A stretch of DNA of 64,000 bases from Comamonas antarctica (GCF_013363755.1 NZ_CP054840.1:2969501-3033500), one strand, 5' to 3'; positions 1 to 10,559 are shown, counted from the first letter of the stretch. Program-made: numbers and translations. Notes: generated by a model from the sequence alone, not told the origin.

Positions 1-762
1 GTGGGCGAAGGCGTCACGCATCTGCAGGTCGGCCAGAACGTCGCCAGCCTCACCGGCACGGGCGGCTTCGGCAGCCATGTGATCGCGCCCGCCGCGGCCT
101 GCCTGCCGCTGCCAGAGGACTTTCCGCTGGTCGACGCGGCCGCGTTCATCATGACCTATGCCACGTCTTTCCACGCGCTGATGGACCGCGCCCAACTGCA
201 GGCGGGCGAGACCGTGCTGGTGCTGGGCGCGGCCGGCGGCGTCGGCACCGCGGCGATCCAGATCGCCAAGGCCGCAGGTGCGCGCGTGATCGCGGCGGCC
301 TCGAGCGACGAGAAGTGCGCGCTATGCCAGTCGCTAGGCGCCGATGCGACCATCAACTACAGCAGTACCGACCTGCGCGAAGCGCTCAAGGCCGCGACCG
401 GCGGCAAGGGCCCCGACGTGGTCTACGACCCGGTCGGCGGCGACCTGGCCGAGCCCGCGTTCCGCTCGATTGCCTGGCGCGGCCGCTATCTGGTGGTCGG
501 TTTCGCGGCCGGCCCCATCCCCGCCCTGCCCTGGAACCTGGCGCTGCTCAAGGGCGCGTCGCTGGTCGGCGTGTTCTGGGGTGAATTCCAGCGGCGCGAG
601 CCCAAGGCCAACGCCGCGATGATGGCCACGCTGCTCGACTGGTACCAGGAGGGCAGGATCAAGCCGGTGATTGATTCCACGATGGACCTGTCGCAACTGC
701 CCGCGGCCTACGAGCGCATGGGCTCGCGCGCGGTGATGGGCAAGCTGGTGCTGACGCGCTAG
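1..762 (+). CDS. NADPH:quinone oxidoreductase family protein (5'-truncated by window edge)
   Basis: Zinc-less medium-chain dehydrogenase/reductase of the quinone oxidoreductase family, which transfers electrons from NADPH to quinones or enones in the cytoplasm. The 253 visible residues begin in the middle of the GroES-like catalytic domain, run through the Rossmann domain with a GAAGGVG nucleotide-binding turn at about residues 76-82, and end in a typical GKLVLTR tail. The family is usually about 325 residues, so the gene begins upstream of the window; the GTG at base 1 is only an in-frame Val codon. The family is clear but the substrate is unknown. Confidence 0.9.
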   Translation: MGEGVTHLQVGQNVASLTGTGGFGSHVIAPAAACLPLPEDFPLVDAAAFIMTYATSFHALMDRAQLQAGETVLVLGAAGGVGTAAIQIAKAAGARVIAAASSDEKCALCQSLGADATINYSSTDLREALKAATGGKGPDVVYDPVGGDLAEPAFRSIAWRGRYLVVGFAAGPIPALPWNLALLKGASLVGVFWGEFQRREPKANAAMMATLLDWYQEGRIKPVIDSTMDLSQLPAAYERMGSRAVMGKLVLTR

Positions 763-772
763 AAGCGACCGG

Positions 773-788
773 CGGCGGCATGCCGCCG
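773..788. terminator. GC-rich perfect palindrome after the oxidoreductase gene
   Basis: A 16-bp perfect palindrome, CGGCGGCA followed by TGCCGCCG, begins 10 bases after the stop codon of the quinone oxidoreductase. There is no T run, so it is at best a weak or Rho-assisted terminator. Confidence 0.3.
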
Positions 789-823
789 ATGCGGGTTCTC
801 ACCTATGTTAGCCAGTGGGCGGG

Positions 824-832
824 TGCTACACT
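824..832 (+). promoter_or_regulatory. Candidate extended -10 promoter for gltS
   Basis: The sequence TGCTACACT fits an extended -10 element (TGn then TACACT) about 100 bases before the gltS start. No good -35 lies 16-18 bases upstream, which is tolerated for extended -10 promoters. This is a weak call from sequence alone. Confidence 0.3.
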
Positions 833-929
833 GCGCGCCTTTTTCCCGGCCGGCGCCCTGCGCGTGGTACCGACCGGGCCCCTGGCCGCTGGTTGCGCAC
901 CGCGCGCTGCCTCCTTGCTTTTCCCCCGC

Positions 930-2144
930 ATGCAACTGAGCTTCAGCACCTACTACACCCTCCTCTGCGCAGCCCTGGTGCTGCTGGTCGGCAAATTCCT
1001 GGTCCAGCGCATACGCTTCCTGCGCGACTTCAACATTCCCGAACCCGTGGCCGGCGGCCTGTTGGCCGCCGCGCTGATCTATGCGCTGCACGAGTTCACC
1101 GGTTACTCGCTGGCATTCAATACCGATCTGCAAACCGGCTTCATGCTGATGTTCTTCGCCTCGATCGGACTGAGCGCCAATTTCGCCAAGCTGCGCGAAG
1201 GCGGTGCGGGCCTGGTCCTGTTCCTGGTGATCATCAGCCTGTTCATCCTGGTGCAGAACGGCGTTGGCATCGGCCTGGCCGCGGCCATGGGCCTGGACCC
1301 GCTGATCGGCCTGATCGCCGGCTCGGTCACGCTGGTCGGCGGCCATGGCACGGCCGGCGCCTGGGGCGTGGTGCTTGAGAACGAGCATGGCGTGCAGGGA
1401 GCGGTCACGCTGGGCATTGCCTGCGCGACCTTCGGCCTGGTGATCGGCGGGCTGATCGGGGGCCCGATCGCCAAGGGACTGGTGACGCGATTCCAGCTCA
1501 AGGCCATTGCGGGCACGCCAGCGGCGGCGGTAGCCGCGCCCGGCGATCTCAATTTCGAGAATCCGCAGCAGGTGCGCCTCATCACCACCAGCGCCGCGAT
1601 CGAGACGCTGGCGCTGTTTGCCGCCTGCCTGGGCTTTGCCGAATTCATGACCGGCTTCACCCGCGGCACGGCGCTCCAGTTGCCGACCTTTGTCTGGGCG
1701 TTGGGCGCGGGCGTGGTCCTGCGCAACGCGCTTGACTACCTCTTCAACTTCCAGGTCTTCGACCGGGCCATCGACCTGTTCGGCAATGTCTCGCTGTCGG
1801 TCTACCTGGCGATCGCGCTGCTGTCGCTCAAGCTCTGGGAGCTCAGCGGCCTGGCCGCGCCGCTGATGGTGATCCTGCTGGCGCAGACCGTCACCATGGC
1901 GCTGTATGCGGTGTTCGTCACCTTCCGCGTGATGGGGAAGAACTACGATGCCGCGGTGCTGGCCGCTGGCCACTGCGGCTTCGGCATGGGTGCGACGCCG
2001 ACGGCGATTGCCAACATGCAGGCCATCACCAACCAGTACGGTCCCTCGCACAAGGCGTTCCTGATCGTGCCCATGGTCGGAGCGTTTTTCATCGACATCA
2101 TCAACGCCGCGATGATCCAGCTGTTCATCCGGTTCCTGCCATGA
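930..2144 (+). CDS. gltS: Sodium/glutamate symporter GltS
   Basis: Inner-membrane Na+-coupled glutamate importer of the ESS family. The 404-residue product is almost entirely hydrophobic, with about ten membrane segments in two inverted halves. It carries the family's glycine-rich re-entrant loops: the GSVTLVGGHGTAGAWG region near residues 131-146 and the HCGFGMGATPTAIANM region near residues 348-363. The length matches E. coli GltS (about 400). The frame is open further upstream, but the ATG at 930 gives the family's N-terminus and the upstream residues look like non-coding extension. The next gene starts within 90 bases, so cotranscription is possible. Confidence 0.95.
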   Translation: MQLSFSTYYTLLCAALVLLVGKFLVQRIRFLRDFNIPEPVAGGLLAAALIYALHEFTGYSLAFNTDLQTGFMLMFFASIGLSANFAKLREGGAGLVLFLVIISLFILVQNGVGIGLAAAMGLDPLIGLIAGSVTLVGGHGTAGAWGVVLENEHGVQGAVTLGIACATFGLVIGGLIGGPIAKGLVTRFQLKAIAGTPAAAVAAPGDLNFENPQQVRLITTSAAIETLALFAACLGFAEFMTGFTRGTALQLPTFVWALGAGVVLRNALDYLFNFQVFDRAIDLFGNVSLSVYLAIALLSLKLWELSGLAAPLMVILLAQTVTMALYAVFVTFRVMGKNYDAAVLAAGHCGFGMGATPTAIANMQAITNQYGPSHKAFLIVPMVGAFFIDIINAAMIQLFIRFLP

Positions 2145-2229
2145 GGTGAGCACCATGCCGCTGCGCACGCCCGGACGCTCCGGCGCCGCCACGCCGCGCC
2201 GCGAACGCGCGGTCAGGGGAGATGGAGGC

Positions 2230-3774
2230 ATGGGGCGCGGCGCGGCGCGGCCGCAAGCGCGAACCAGCTGGCGCGTGCTGCTGCTGCTTGCCTGCGGCTG
2301 GCTCGGCGCCTGCGGCCTGCCCTCGCTGGAAGGCCGCAGCACCAGCCACGCCCTGCCCCTGGATGCCGCGCGCGCGACGCGTCTGGGCCAGGCGCTGGCC
2401 CCGGCGGCTGTGGCGCATCCCGGGCACAGCGGTATCTATCCCCTGTCCGATCCGCTCGAGGCCTTTGCCGCGCGCGCCCTGCTGATGCGCGCCGCGCAGC
2501 GCACGCTCGATGTGCAGTACTACATCTGGCACGGCGACACGACCGGCGCGCTGCTGGTCCAGGAACTGCTCGCCGCGGCTGGGCGCGGCGTGCGCGTGCG
2601 CCTGTTGCTCGACGATGTCGGCACCTCGGGCCTCGACGCGCAGTGGCGCGCGCTCGACCACCATGCGCACATCGAGGTGCGCCTGTTCAACCCCATGGCC
2701 GTGCGCCGCCCCAAGGCGCTGGGCTACGTGACCGACTTCGCGCGCGCCAACCGGCGCATGCACAACAAGTCGCTGACCGCCGACAACCAGGCCACGGTGA
2801 TTGGCGGGCGCAACATCGGCGACGAGTATTTCGGCGCCACCGACGGCGTGCTGTTCACCGACCTCGACGTGCTGGCCGTGGGCGCCATCGTGCCTGAGGT
2901 GTCAGAGGATTTCGACCGCTACTGGGCCAGTGAATCGTCCTATCCGGTGAGCGCCCTGCTGCGGTCCAAGGGCCCACCCCCGGCGGACACCGAACCGCCG
3001 CCTCCCGGCACGCAGCGCTACCAGCGCGCCGTGGCCGCAACGCCCTTCCTGCAGCAGCTGCTGCAAGGGCAGCTGCCGCTGGCGTGGTCGCCGGTGCGCA
3101 TGGTCAGCGACGATCCGGCCAAGGGCCTGAACCGCGCCGCGCCCGAAGGCCTGCTGGTGACGCAGCTGGCGCCCATCATCGGCACGCCGCAGCGCACGCT
3201 GGACCTGGTGTCGCCCTACTTCGTGCCCACGCGCGCCGGCGTCGACGCCTTCGTGCAGCTGCGCCAGCGCGGCATCCGCGTGCGCGTGCTGACCAACTCG
3301 CTGCAGGCCACCGACGTGGCCGTCGTGCATGCCGGCTACGCGCGCTGGCGCCGCGCGCTGCTGGCCGCAGGGGTGGAGCTGTTTGAAATGCGCCCCGATC
3401 CCGCCGCGCCCGCGGAGCACGCACCGGGGCCGTTCGGCAGCTCGGGCGCAAGCCTGCATGCCAAGACCTTCGCCATCGACGCACAGCAGGTCTTTGTCGG
3501 TTCGTTCAACTTCGACCCGCGTTCGGCCCACCTCAACACCGAACTCGGTTTCGTCATCGACAACCCACAGCTGGCGGCCCAGGTGGCCGACGCCTTCAGC
3601 CTGCAGATTCCGCAGCGCAGCTACCGCGTGCTGCTCGATACCCACGGCCAGCTGGAATGGCATGCGGGCGCGGGAGACCAGGCGAGCGTGTACCGCAGCG
3701 AGCCCGGCAGCCACTGGCTCGAACGCCTGTGGATGCGCTTGCTGATGCTGCTGCCGATCGAATGGCTGCTGTGA
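2230..3774 (+). CDS. Phospholipase D family lipoprotein (cardiolipin synthase C-like)
   Basis: Phosphatidyltransferase/phospholipase D superfamily enzyme, probably a cardiolipin synthase of the ClsC type that acts on membrane phospholipids. Two HKD motifs are visible: HNKSLTAD with His near residue 178, and HAKTFAID with His near residue 410. Each is followed by the G-G/S-x-N segment (IGGRN and VGSFN). The N-terminus is a lipoprotein signal with lipobox LGAC near residues 22-25, suggesting membrane anchoring in the envelope. I chose ATG 2230 because it gives a normal 25-residue signal and has an AGGGGAG ribosome site 7 bases upstream. The frame also opens at GTG 2146, one base after gltS, which would bury the signal behind 28 extra residues. 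Confidence 0.88.
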   Translation: MGRGAARPQARTSWRVLLLLACGWLGACGLPSLEGRSTSHALPLDAARATRLGQALAPAAVAHPGHSGIYPLSDPLEAFAARALLMRAAQRTLDVQYYIWHGDTTGALLVQELLAAAGRGVRVRLLLDDVGTSGLDAQWRALDHHAHIEVRLFNPMAVRRPKALGYVTDFARANRRMHNKSLTADNQATVIGGRNIGDEYFGATDGVLFTDLDVLAVGAIVPEVSEDFDRYWASESSYPVSALLRSKGPPPADTEPPPPGTQRYQRAVAATPFLQQLLQGQLPLAWSPVRMVSDDPAKGLNRAAPEGLLVTQLAPIIGTPQRTLDLVSPYFVPTRAGVDAFVQLRQRGIRVRVLTNSLQATDVAVVHAGYARWRRALLAAGVELFEMRPDPAAPAEHAPGPFGSSGASLHAKTFAIDAQQVFVGSFNFDPRSAHLNTELGFVIDNPQLAAQVADAFSLQIPQRSYRVLLDTHGQLEWHAGAGDQASVYRSEPGSHWLERLWMRLLMLLPIEWLL

Positions 3775-3788
3775 GGCACCCCAAGGAA

Positions 3789-3815
3789 TATACGAAACGT
3801 AATGGAACGTATAAT
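3789..3815 (+). promoter_or_regulatory. Promoter/operator of the ParD-like antitoxin operon
   Basis: A perfect TATAAT -10 lies at 3810-3815, seven bases before the ATG at 3823, so transcription probably starts at or next to the start codon (leaderless mRNA). The -10 overlaps an inverted repeat, TATACG (3789-3794) and CGTATA (3808-3813), with two ACGnAAyG-like repeats between the arms. An operator overlapping the -10 is the usual layout for an autoregulating antitoxin. Confidence 0.55.
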
Positions 3816-3822
3816 CCAGCGC

Positions 3823-4083
3823 ATGGGAATCGTAAAAATTTCAGACGCACTGCATGACAGCGTGCGCACCGCCAGCACGGCCCTGAGCCGCTCCATCAAC
3901 GCCCAGGCAGAGCACTGGCTGCGGGTCGGCATGATGGCCGAGCTGCATCCGCTGCTGAACTATTCGGATATCTGCCAGCTGCTGATCCAGCAGGCCGCCG
4001 CACCGGGCGGTGCCGCGTCTGCGGCATTTGCCTTGCCCACGCCGGCGCGCGCACTGCAGCCAGCCAGCGGAGCGGCCCGATGA
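3823..4083 (+). CDS. ParD-like family antitoxin
   Basis: Small DNA-binding-type protein resembling the ParD-like antitoxin family (ribbon-helix-helix fold). The N-terminus MGIVKISDALHDSV followed by SRSINAQAEHWLRVG is the characteristic core. The C-terminal part, from about residue 55, is Ala/Pro-rich and probably disordered. The 86-residue form from ATG 3823 is preferred over ATG 3802 because the family begins at this position and the -10 box occupies 3810-3815, which leaves the earlier ATG upstream of transcription. No Shine-Dalgarno sequence is present, consistent with leaderless translation. Its stop overlaps the start of the methionine aminopeptidase gene (ATGA), implying translational coupling. 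There is no recognisable ParE or RelE toxin next to it. Confidence 0.8.
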   Translation: MGIVKISDALHDSVRTASTALSRSINAQAEHWLRVGMMAELHPLLNYSDICQLLIQQAAAPGGAASAAFALPTPARALQPASGAAR

Positions 4084-4877
4084 AGCGCTCCAGCACCACG
4101 CCCATCCACACCGTCTCCGATATCGCCCAGTCGCGGCTTGCGGGCCAGCTGGCCGCGCGGGTGCTGCGGATGCTGGTGCCGCATGTGCGCGCCGGTGTCA
4201 GCACCAACGAACTCGACCGGCTGTGCCACGATTACATCGTCGACGAACTCGGCTGCATTCCTGCCAACATCGGCTACCACGGCTACACCAAGACCATCTG
4301 CGCCTCGGTCAACCATGTGGTGTGCCATGGCATACCCTCCGACCGCGAGGTGCTCAAGGACGGCGACATCGTCAATGTCGATGTGGCGCTGATCAAGGAC
4401 GGCTGGTTCGGCGACACCAGCCGCATGTATGTCGTGGGCGAGCCGCGCGCCCAGGCGCGGCGCCTGGTGCGCACCGCCTACGAGGCCATGCGCGCCGGTA
4501 TCCAGGCGGTGCGTCCCGGCGCGACGCTGGGCGATGTCGGCCATGCGATTGAAAGCGTGGCCAGGCGCGAGCGCTTCACCGTGGTGCAGGAATACTGCGG
4601 CCATGGCATTGGCCAGATCTACCACGACACGCCCGACGTGCTGAACTACGGCGTGCCCGGCCAGGGGCTGAAGCTCGAGCCCGGCATGATCTTCACCATC
4701 GAGCCGATGCTCAATGCCGGCAAGGCTGCGACGCGCGAGCTCAGCGATGGCTGGACCGTCATCACCAATGACAAGTCGCTGTCGGCGCAGTGGGAGCACA
4801 TGGTCTGCGTGACCGAGACCGGCTATGAAGTGCTCACTGCCTGGCCCGAGGGCACGGGCGACTACCCCGCCATCTGA
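4080..4877 (+). CDS. map: Type I methionyl aminopeptidase
   Basis: Cytoplasmic metalloprotease that removes the initiator methionine from nascent proteins. The 265-residue product has the type I pita-bread fold. The two metal-binding Asp residues lie in the VNVDVALIKDGWFGDTSRMY segment, the His in GHGIGQ (about residue 175), and the two Glu residues in FTIEPM and QWEHM. There is no N-terminal zinc-finger extension. The start ATG shares bases with the stop of the ParD-like gene, so the two are coupled. Most betaproteobacteria have their housekeeping map beside rpsB, so this is plausibly a second paralogue; the window cannot prove that. The next gene starts 11 bases downstream. Confidence 0.93.
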   Translation: MKRSSTTPIHTVSDIAQSRLAGQLAARVLRMLVPHVRAGVSTNELDRLCHDYIVDELGCIPANIGYHGYTKTICASVNHVVCHGIPSDREVLKDGDIVNVDVALIKDGWFGDTSRMYVVGEPRAQARRLVRTAYEAMRAGIQAVRPGATLGDVGHAIESVARRERFTVVQEYCGHGIGQIYHDTPDVLNYGVPGQGLKLEPGMIFTIEPMLNAGKAATRELSDGWTVITNDKSLSAQWEHMVCVTETGYEVLTAWPEGTGDYPAI

Positions 4878-4888
4878 CCCGGGTTGCC

Positions 4889-5224
4889 ATGTCGATCAGC
4901 TATCTGTACCTCGCGCTGGCCATCGTCTGCGAAGTCATCGCCACCTCGTTCCTCAAGAGCGCCGAGGGCTTCACGCGGCTGTGGCCCTCGGTCATCACGG
5001 CCACGGGCTATGCGCTGGCCTTTTTCTTCCTGTCGCTGACGCTGCGCACCGTGCCCACGGGCGTCGCCTATGCCATCTGGTCCGGCGCGGGCATCGTGCT
5101 GGTCTCGGCCATTGCCTGGTTCTGGCAGGGCCAGACGCTCGATGCCGCGGCGCTGGTCGGCATGGGGCTGATCGTGGCGGGCGTGCTGGTGATCCAGCTG
5201 TTTTCCACTTCGGCGGGGCACTGA
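4889..5224 (+). CDS. SMR-family multidrug efflux transporter (EmrE/QacE type)
   Basis: Small multidrug resistance transporter of 111 residues with four membrane helices; it works as an antiparallel dimer exchanging protons for cationic drugs. The essential membrane Glu lies in the first helix (Glu15, in AIVCEVIATSFLK). The second and third helices carry the usual YALAFFFLSLTLRTVPTGVAY and GAGIV segments. The EGFTRLWPS loop is typical of EmrE/QacE rather than of guanidinium exporters. It begins 11 bases after map and may be cotranscribed. The exact substrate is unknown. Confidence 0.92.
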   Translation: MSISYLYLALAIVCEVIATSFLKSAEGFTRLWPSVITATGYALAFFFLSLTLRTVPTGVAYAIWSGAGIVLVSAIAWFWQGQTLDAAALVGMGLIVAGVLVIQLFSTSAGH

Positions 5225-5520
5225 CCCGGCGCGGGTCGAGGGACCGGACCCAAAGTCCGGGCCTATTTCCCGAATACCCCTTTTTCACACATATATTCCC
5301 ATGAAAATCCTCAGGAATTCGGACGAATTCATCCGATCCTGGGTTTTCTGCATTTACTGAAATATTGAAATAATTTTCAAAAACAAGGGCTTACGCTGCA
5401 GACAAAATGCGCCCGGCGAATTTTCGGGCGTTTCAAGTCTGATGTCTTATATAAAACATCATTTAGCAGAAACAAAACACTGGCAGGCGTTGCGCAGGCT
5501 TTCTACAATGGCATCCGTTC

Positions 5521-5663
5521 CTGCTTCGGGCCCGGCCTCGGCCACTTGCTGACCTCGCGTCCGCGCCCCCTGACGGCAGGAAGCAACGTACAACAGAGGA
5601 CCACCCCGGCACGTACCGGGGCGGAGGAGACCGGCCCGCATCGCAAGGTGCGGGCCATTTTTA
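5521..5663 (+). ncRNA. Candidate small RNA or leader upstream of dnaG
   Basis: A TACAAT -10-like box lies at about 5509-5514, with a TGGCAG hexamer 17 bases upstream. The following 140 bases can pair GTTCCTGC (about 5518) with GCAGGAA (about 5576). They also form a CCCCGG/CCGGGG hairpin (5604-5621) and end in a strong Rho-independent terminator (5633-5663). No open frame with a ribosome site is inside it. It could be an independent small RNA or an attenuated dnaG leader. Several GGA motifs (AGGAAG, GAGGACC, GGAGGAG) could be CsrA contacts. No family was recognised. Confidence 0.4.
5633..5663 (+). terminator. Rho-independent terminator before dnaG
   Basis: Stem GGCCCGCA (5633-5640) pairs perfectly with TGCGGGCC (5649-5656) around an 8-base loop, followed by ATTTTTA. 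A terminator before dnaG also exists in the E. coli macromolecular synthesis operon; here it may end the small transcript above. Confidence 0.75.
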
Positions 5664-5787
5664 TGGCGCGCCGGTTAACCGGTTGCCGACGTCCTGGCCG
5701 GCTGGATTCCCTGCCATGGGGGCCCCAAGCGGCTGCGCCTTGCCCCTGAAAGGCCGGGCCGGCGCCGGATGGTTCAAAATACGCCCG

Positions 5788-7791
5788 GTGTCCATTCCCC
5801 AATCGTTTATCCAAGAGCTGCTGTCCCGCGTGGATGTGGTCGACATCGTCGGCCGCTATGTGCAGCTGCGCAAAGGCGGCGCGAACTTCATGGGGCTGTG
5901 CCCCTTCCACGGCGAGAAGTCGCCGTCGTTCAGCGTCAGCCCGTCCAAACAGTTCTACCACTGCTTCGGCTGCGGCAAGAACGGCAACGCCATCGGCTTC
6001 CTGATGGAGCATGCCGGCATGGGCTTCGTCGAAGCCGTGCAGGACCTCGCCGGCCAGGTCGGCCTGGTCGTGCCCCAGGACGACATCAGTCCGCAGGAGC
6101 GCCAGCGCCAGGCCGCGCAGAAGGAAAAGCAGGCCACGCTCAGCGATGTGCTGGAAAAAGCCGGCGACGCCTACCGCCGCCACCTCAAGGACTCGCCGCA
6201 CGCGATTGCCTATCTCAAGCGCCGCGGCGTCTCGGGCCCGACGGCGGCGCGCTTCGGCCTGGGCTACGCGCCCGAAGGCTGGCGCAGCCTGGCCAGCGTC
6301 TTTGCCCAGTACGACGACCCGCTGCTGCAGGAAAGCGGCCTGGTGATCGTCAACGAGGAGGACCACAAGCGCTACGACCGTTTCCGCGACCGGCTGATGT
6401 TTCCCATCCGCAACGTCAAGGGCGAGTGCATAGGCTTTGGCGGCCGGGTGTTTGGCGACGAGAAGCCCAAATACCTGAATTCGCCCGAGACCCCGGTCTT
6501 CCACAAGGGGCGCGAGCTGTATGGCCTGTTCGAGGCGCGCAACGCGCTGCGCGAGATGGGCTATGCGCTCGTGACCGAAGGCTATATGGACGTGGTGGCG
6601 CTGGCCCAGCTGGGCTTTGCCAACGCCGTGGCCACGCTGGGCACGGCCTGCACGCCCGACCATGTGCAAAAGCTGTTTCGCTTCACCGATGCCGTCGTGT
6701 TCAGCTTCGACGGCGACAGCGCGGGCCGGCGCGCGGCGCACAAGGCGCTCGAGGCCGCGCTGCCCTATGCCACCGATACGCGCAGCCTCAAGTTCCTGTT
6801 CCTGCCCAGCGAACATGACCCCGACAGCTTCATCCGCGAATTCGGCACCGATGCGTTTGCGCGCCAGGTCGGCGACGCCAAGCCGCTGAGCCGCTTCCTG
6901 ATCGACGCGGCCAGCGAAGGCTGCGACCTGGGGCTGCCCGAGGGCCGGGCCCACATGGCCAGCAACGCCCGGCCGCTGTGGACGCTGCTGCCCGACGGCG
7001 TGCTCAAGCGCCAGCTGCTGGCCGAGATTGCCGAGCTGGCCCAGTTGCAGCTGCAGGACCTGACCGAGCTGTGGAGCAAGGAGCCGGCGCGCCCCGGCAT
7101 GCGCAGCGCCCCGGCCACCGGCATGGACGCCGGCTACAGTGCGGGGCCGCCGCCCGACCTGGGCTGGGCGCCCGACGGCGCCCCGCTGGAGAGCTACGGC
7201 CAGGGCTACAGCCCGAACGGCGGCAACGGCGGTGCCTGGACCCCGGGCCAGGGCAAGGCACGCAAATGGGAAAAAGGCAGCTGGGGGCGCGAGCGCCCGC
7301 CGGCTAACCGTTTCGAGGCCGCGTCGCGCGGTCCGCGCGGCACGCCCGCGACGCGCACCGACCAGGCCGCACGGCTGCTGATGGCGCACATGGAGTTCAT
7401 GGAAGAGCTCACGCACGAGGATTTCGATGCGCTGTCGCGCTGCACCGCGCCGCACGGGGGCTTGTTTGCGTGGCTCGAGGCCCAATTTCAGGAATATGGG
7501 CCGCAACCCTGGGCCGTGCTGCGTGAGCGGCTGCAGGAATGCATGGAGGCGCATGTCGCGCCGCTGGCCGAACGCTTGATGACCGGCCCCCACGCCCAGC
7601 CCGAAGGCGAGCTGGCCGAGCTGCGGCGCGAATTGCGCGGCGTGCTCAACCGCATCCTGATCGACGACATCAAGCAGCAGACGCATGCTGCCGCGATGGC
7701 GGTGTCGACCAATCCGCATGCGGCCCAACAGCTGCGTGACTTATACAATCGGTTACATTTTCTGCAAAATGAAACCCGCAGTTCCTCTTGA
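5788..7791 (+). CDS. dnaG: DNA primase DnaG
   Basis: Synthesises RNA primers at the replication fork together with the DnaB helicase. The 667-residue product has an N-terminal CHC2 zinc finger (Cys38, His41, Cys59, Cys62), then the primase core with the VTEGYMDVVAL toprim Glu and the FSFDGDSAGRRA toprim Asp segment. A DnaB-binding C-terminal helical domain follows at about residues 530-660. The start is GTG 5788, giving the standard VSIPQSFIQELLSRVD start; the longer upstream frame is GC-rich noise. A Gly/Pro-rich linker of roughly 80 residues (about 435-520) separates core and helicase-binding domain and is longer than in E. coli. It probably shares a macromolecular synthesis operon with rpoD. 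Confidence 0.97.
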   Translation: MSIPQSFIQELLSRVDVVDIVGRYVQLRKGGANFMGLCPFHGEKSPSFSVSPSKQFYHCFGCGKNGNAIGFLMEHAGMGFVEAVQDLAGQVGLVVPQDDISPQERQRQAAQKEKQATLSDVLEKAGDAYRRHLKDSPHAIAYLKRRGVSGPTAARFGLGYAPEGWRSLASVFAQYDDPLLQESGLVIVNEEDHKRYDRFRDRLMFPIRNVKGECIGFGGRVFGDEKPKYLNSPETPVFHKGRELYGLFEARNALREMGYALVTEGYMDVVALAQLGFANAVATLGTACTPDHVQKLFRFTDAVVFSFDGDSAGRRAAHKALEAALPYATDTRSLKFLFLPSEHDPDSFIREFGTDAFARQVGDAKPLSRFLIDAASEGCDLGLPEGRAHMASNARPLWTLLPDGVLKRQLLAEIAELAQLQLQDLTELWSKEPARPGMRSAPATGMDAGYSAGPPPDLGWAPDGAPLESYGQGYSPNGGNGGAWTPGQGKARKWEKGSWGRERPPANRFEAASRGPRGTPATRTDQAARLLMAHMEFMEELTHEDFDALSRCTAPHGGLFAWLEAQFQEYGPQPWAVLRERLQECMEAHVAPLAERLMTGPHAQPEGELAELRRELRGVLNRILIDDIKQQTHAAAMAVSTNPHAAQQLRDLYNRLHFLQNETRSSS

Positions 7792-7807
7792 AATTGCTGG
7801 ACAAAGA

Positions 7808-7813
7808 TATAAT
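7808..7813 (+). promoter_or_regulatory. -10 box of a probable rpoD promoter
   Basis: A perfect TATAAT lies in the 264-base dnaG-rpoD gap. The nearest upstream hexamer, TTGAAA (7788-7793, spanning the dnaG stop), is only 14 bases away, so the sigma-70 spacing is poor. CTTGAAA also resembles a sigma-32 -35 element, which would parallel the heat-shock promoter of E. coli rpoD, but no matching sigma-32 -10 is obvious. Transcription from here would give a leader of about 235 bases. Confidence 0.45.
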
Positions 7814-8055
7814 TAGGGGTTAGCGGCAAGAGCGACAGCAGCACCTCCGGGCCGGGTCAACGTGAAAAACACGTCAAGTAGCAGCAATTGCACGGACCCA
7901 AATACCGCAAGGACTGCACCCCAAATGTTCGCCCAGACATCTTGCCCGGGAGATCTTTCTCCGGATGTGCAATCCACGCTGCGTGGGTTCGCCTCCCATG
8001 CGCCGCATTCCTGGGCGCTTGCGTTTTCTTTGTCCGATTTTGCATAGAGGTGTCC

Positions 8056-10455
<2,400 letters not shown>

Positions 10456-10478
10456 ACACTGCCTCCAAGGCAGCACAG

Positions 10479-10505
10479 AAAGCCATCCCTCGGGATGGCT
10501 TTTTT
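10479..10505 (+). terminator. rpoD terminator
   Basis: AAGCCATCC and GGATGGCTT form a perfect stem around a CTCG loop, followed by a T run, 24 bases after the rpoD stop. Rho-independent. Confidence 0.9.
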
Positions 10506-10559
10506 CATGGGCGGCGAGGTTGCGCTGCGCCTGCGCCAGGAACCAGCTCTGCGGGCTGG

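Larger units (their letters stand above)
5225..5787. other. Gene-poor 563-base region before dnaG
   Basis: No convincing protein gene lies here. Bases 5262-5475 are unusually AT-rich for this chromosome. A weak hairpin, CGCCCG (5410-5415) with CGGGCG (5425-5430) followed by TTT, could end the upstream transcript. Bases 5509-5663 hold a promoter-like box, stem-loops and a strong terminator, treated as a separate small-RNA candidate. rpsU, often upstream of dnaG in other proteobacteria, is absent. Confidence 0.6.

Noticed and set aside
759..2342. 527-residue minus-strand open frame over gltS
   Set aside because: Antisense to a clear transporter; low-complexity Arg/Gln/His-rich composition typical of GC-driven shadow frames.
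3802..3822. Earlier ATG for the ParD-like gene
   Set aside because: It would lie upstream of the probable transcription start and adds residues not seen in the family.
5301..5360. 19-codon frame, or missing rpsU, upstream of dnaG
   Set aside because: No S21-like residues, no ribosome site; too short and AT-rich.
5480..5495. Sigma-54 promoter TGGCAGG..TTGCGC
   Set aside because: The distance between the GG and GC elements is two bases too short for sigma-54.
5503..7728. 741-residue minus-strand frame over dnaG
   Set aside because: Exact antisense of the primase, with no domain or ribosome site.
7862..8047. 61-residue frame in the rpoD leader
   Set aside because: No ribosome site and no recognisable features; overlaps the leader of rpoD.
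7888..8055. 56-residue upstream extension of RpoD in frame
   Set aside because: No resemblance to sigma factors and no ribosome site; contains several Cys unlike the rest. ATG 8056 fits better.
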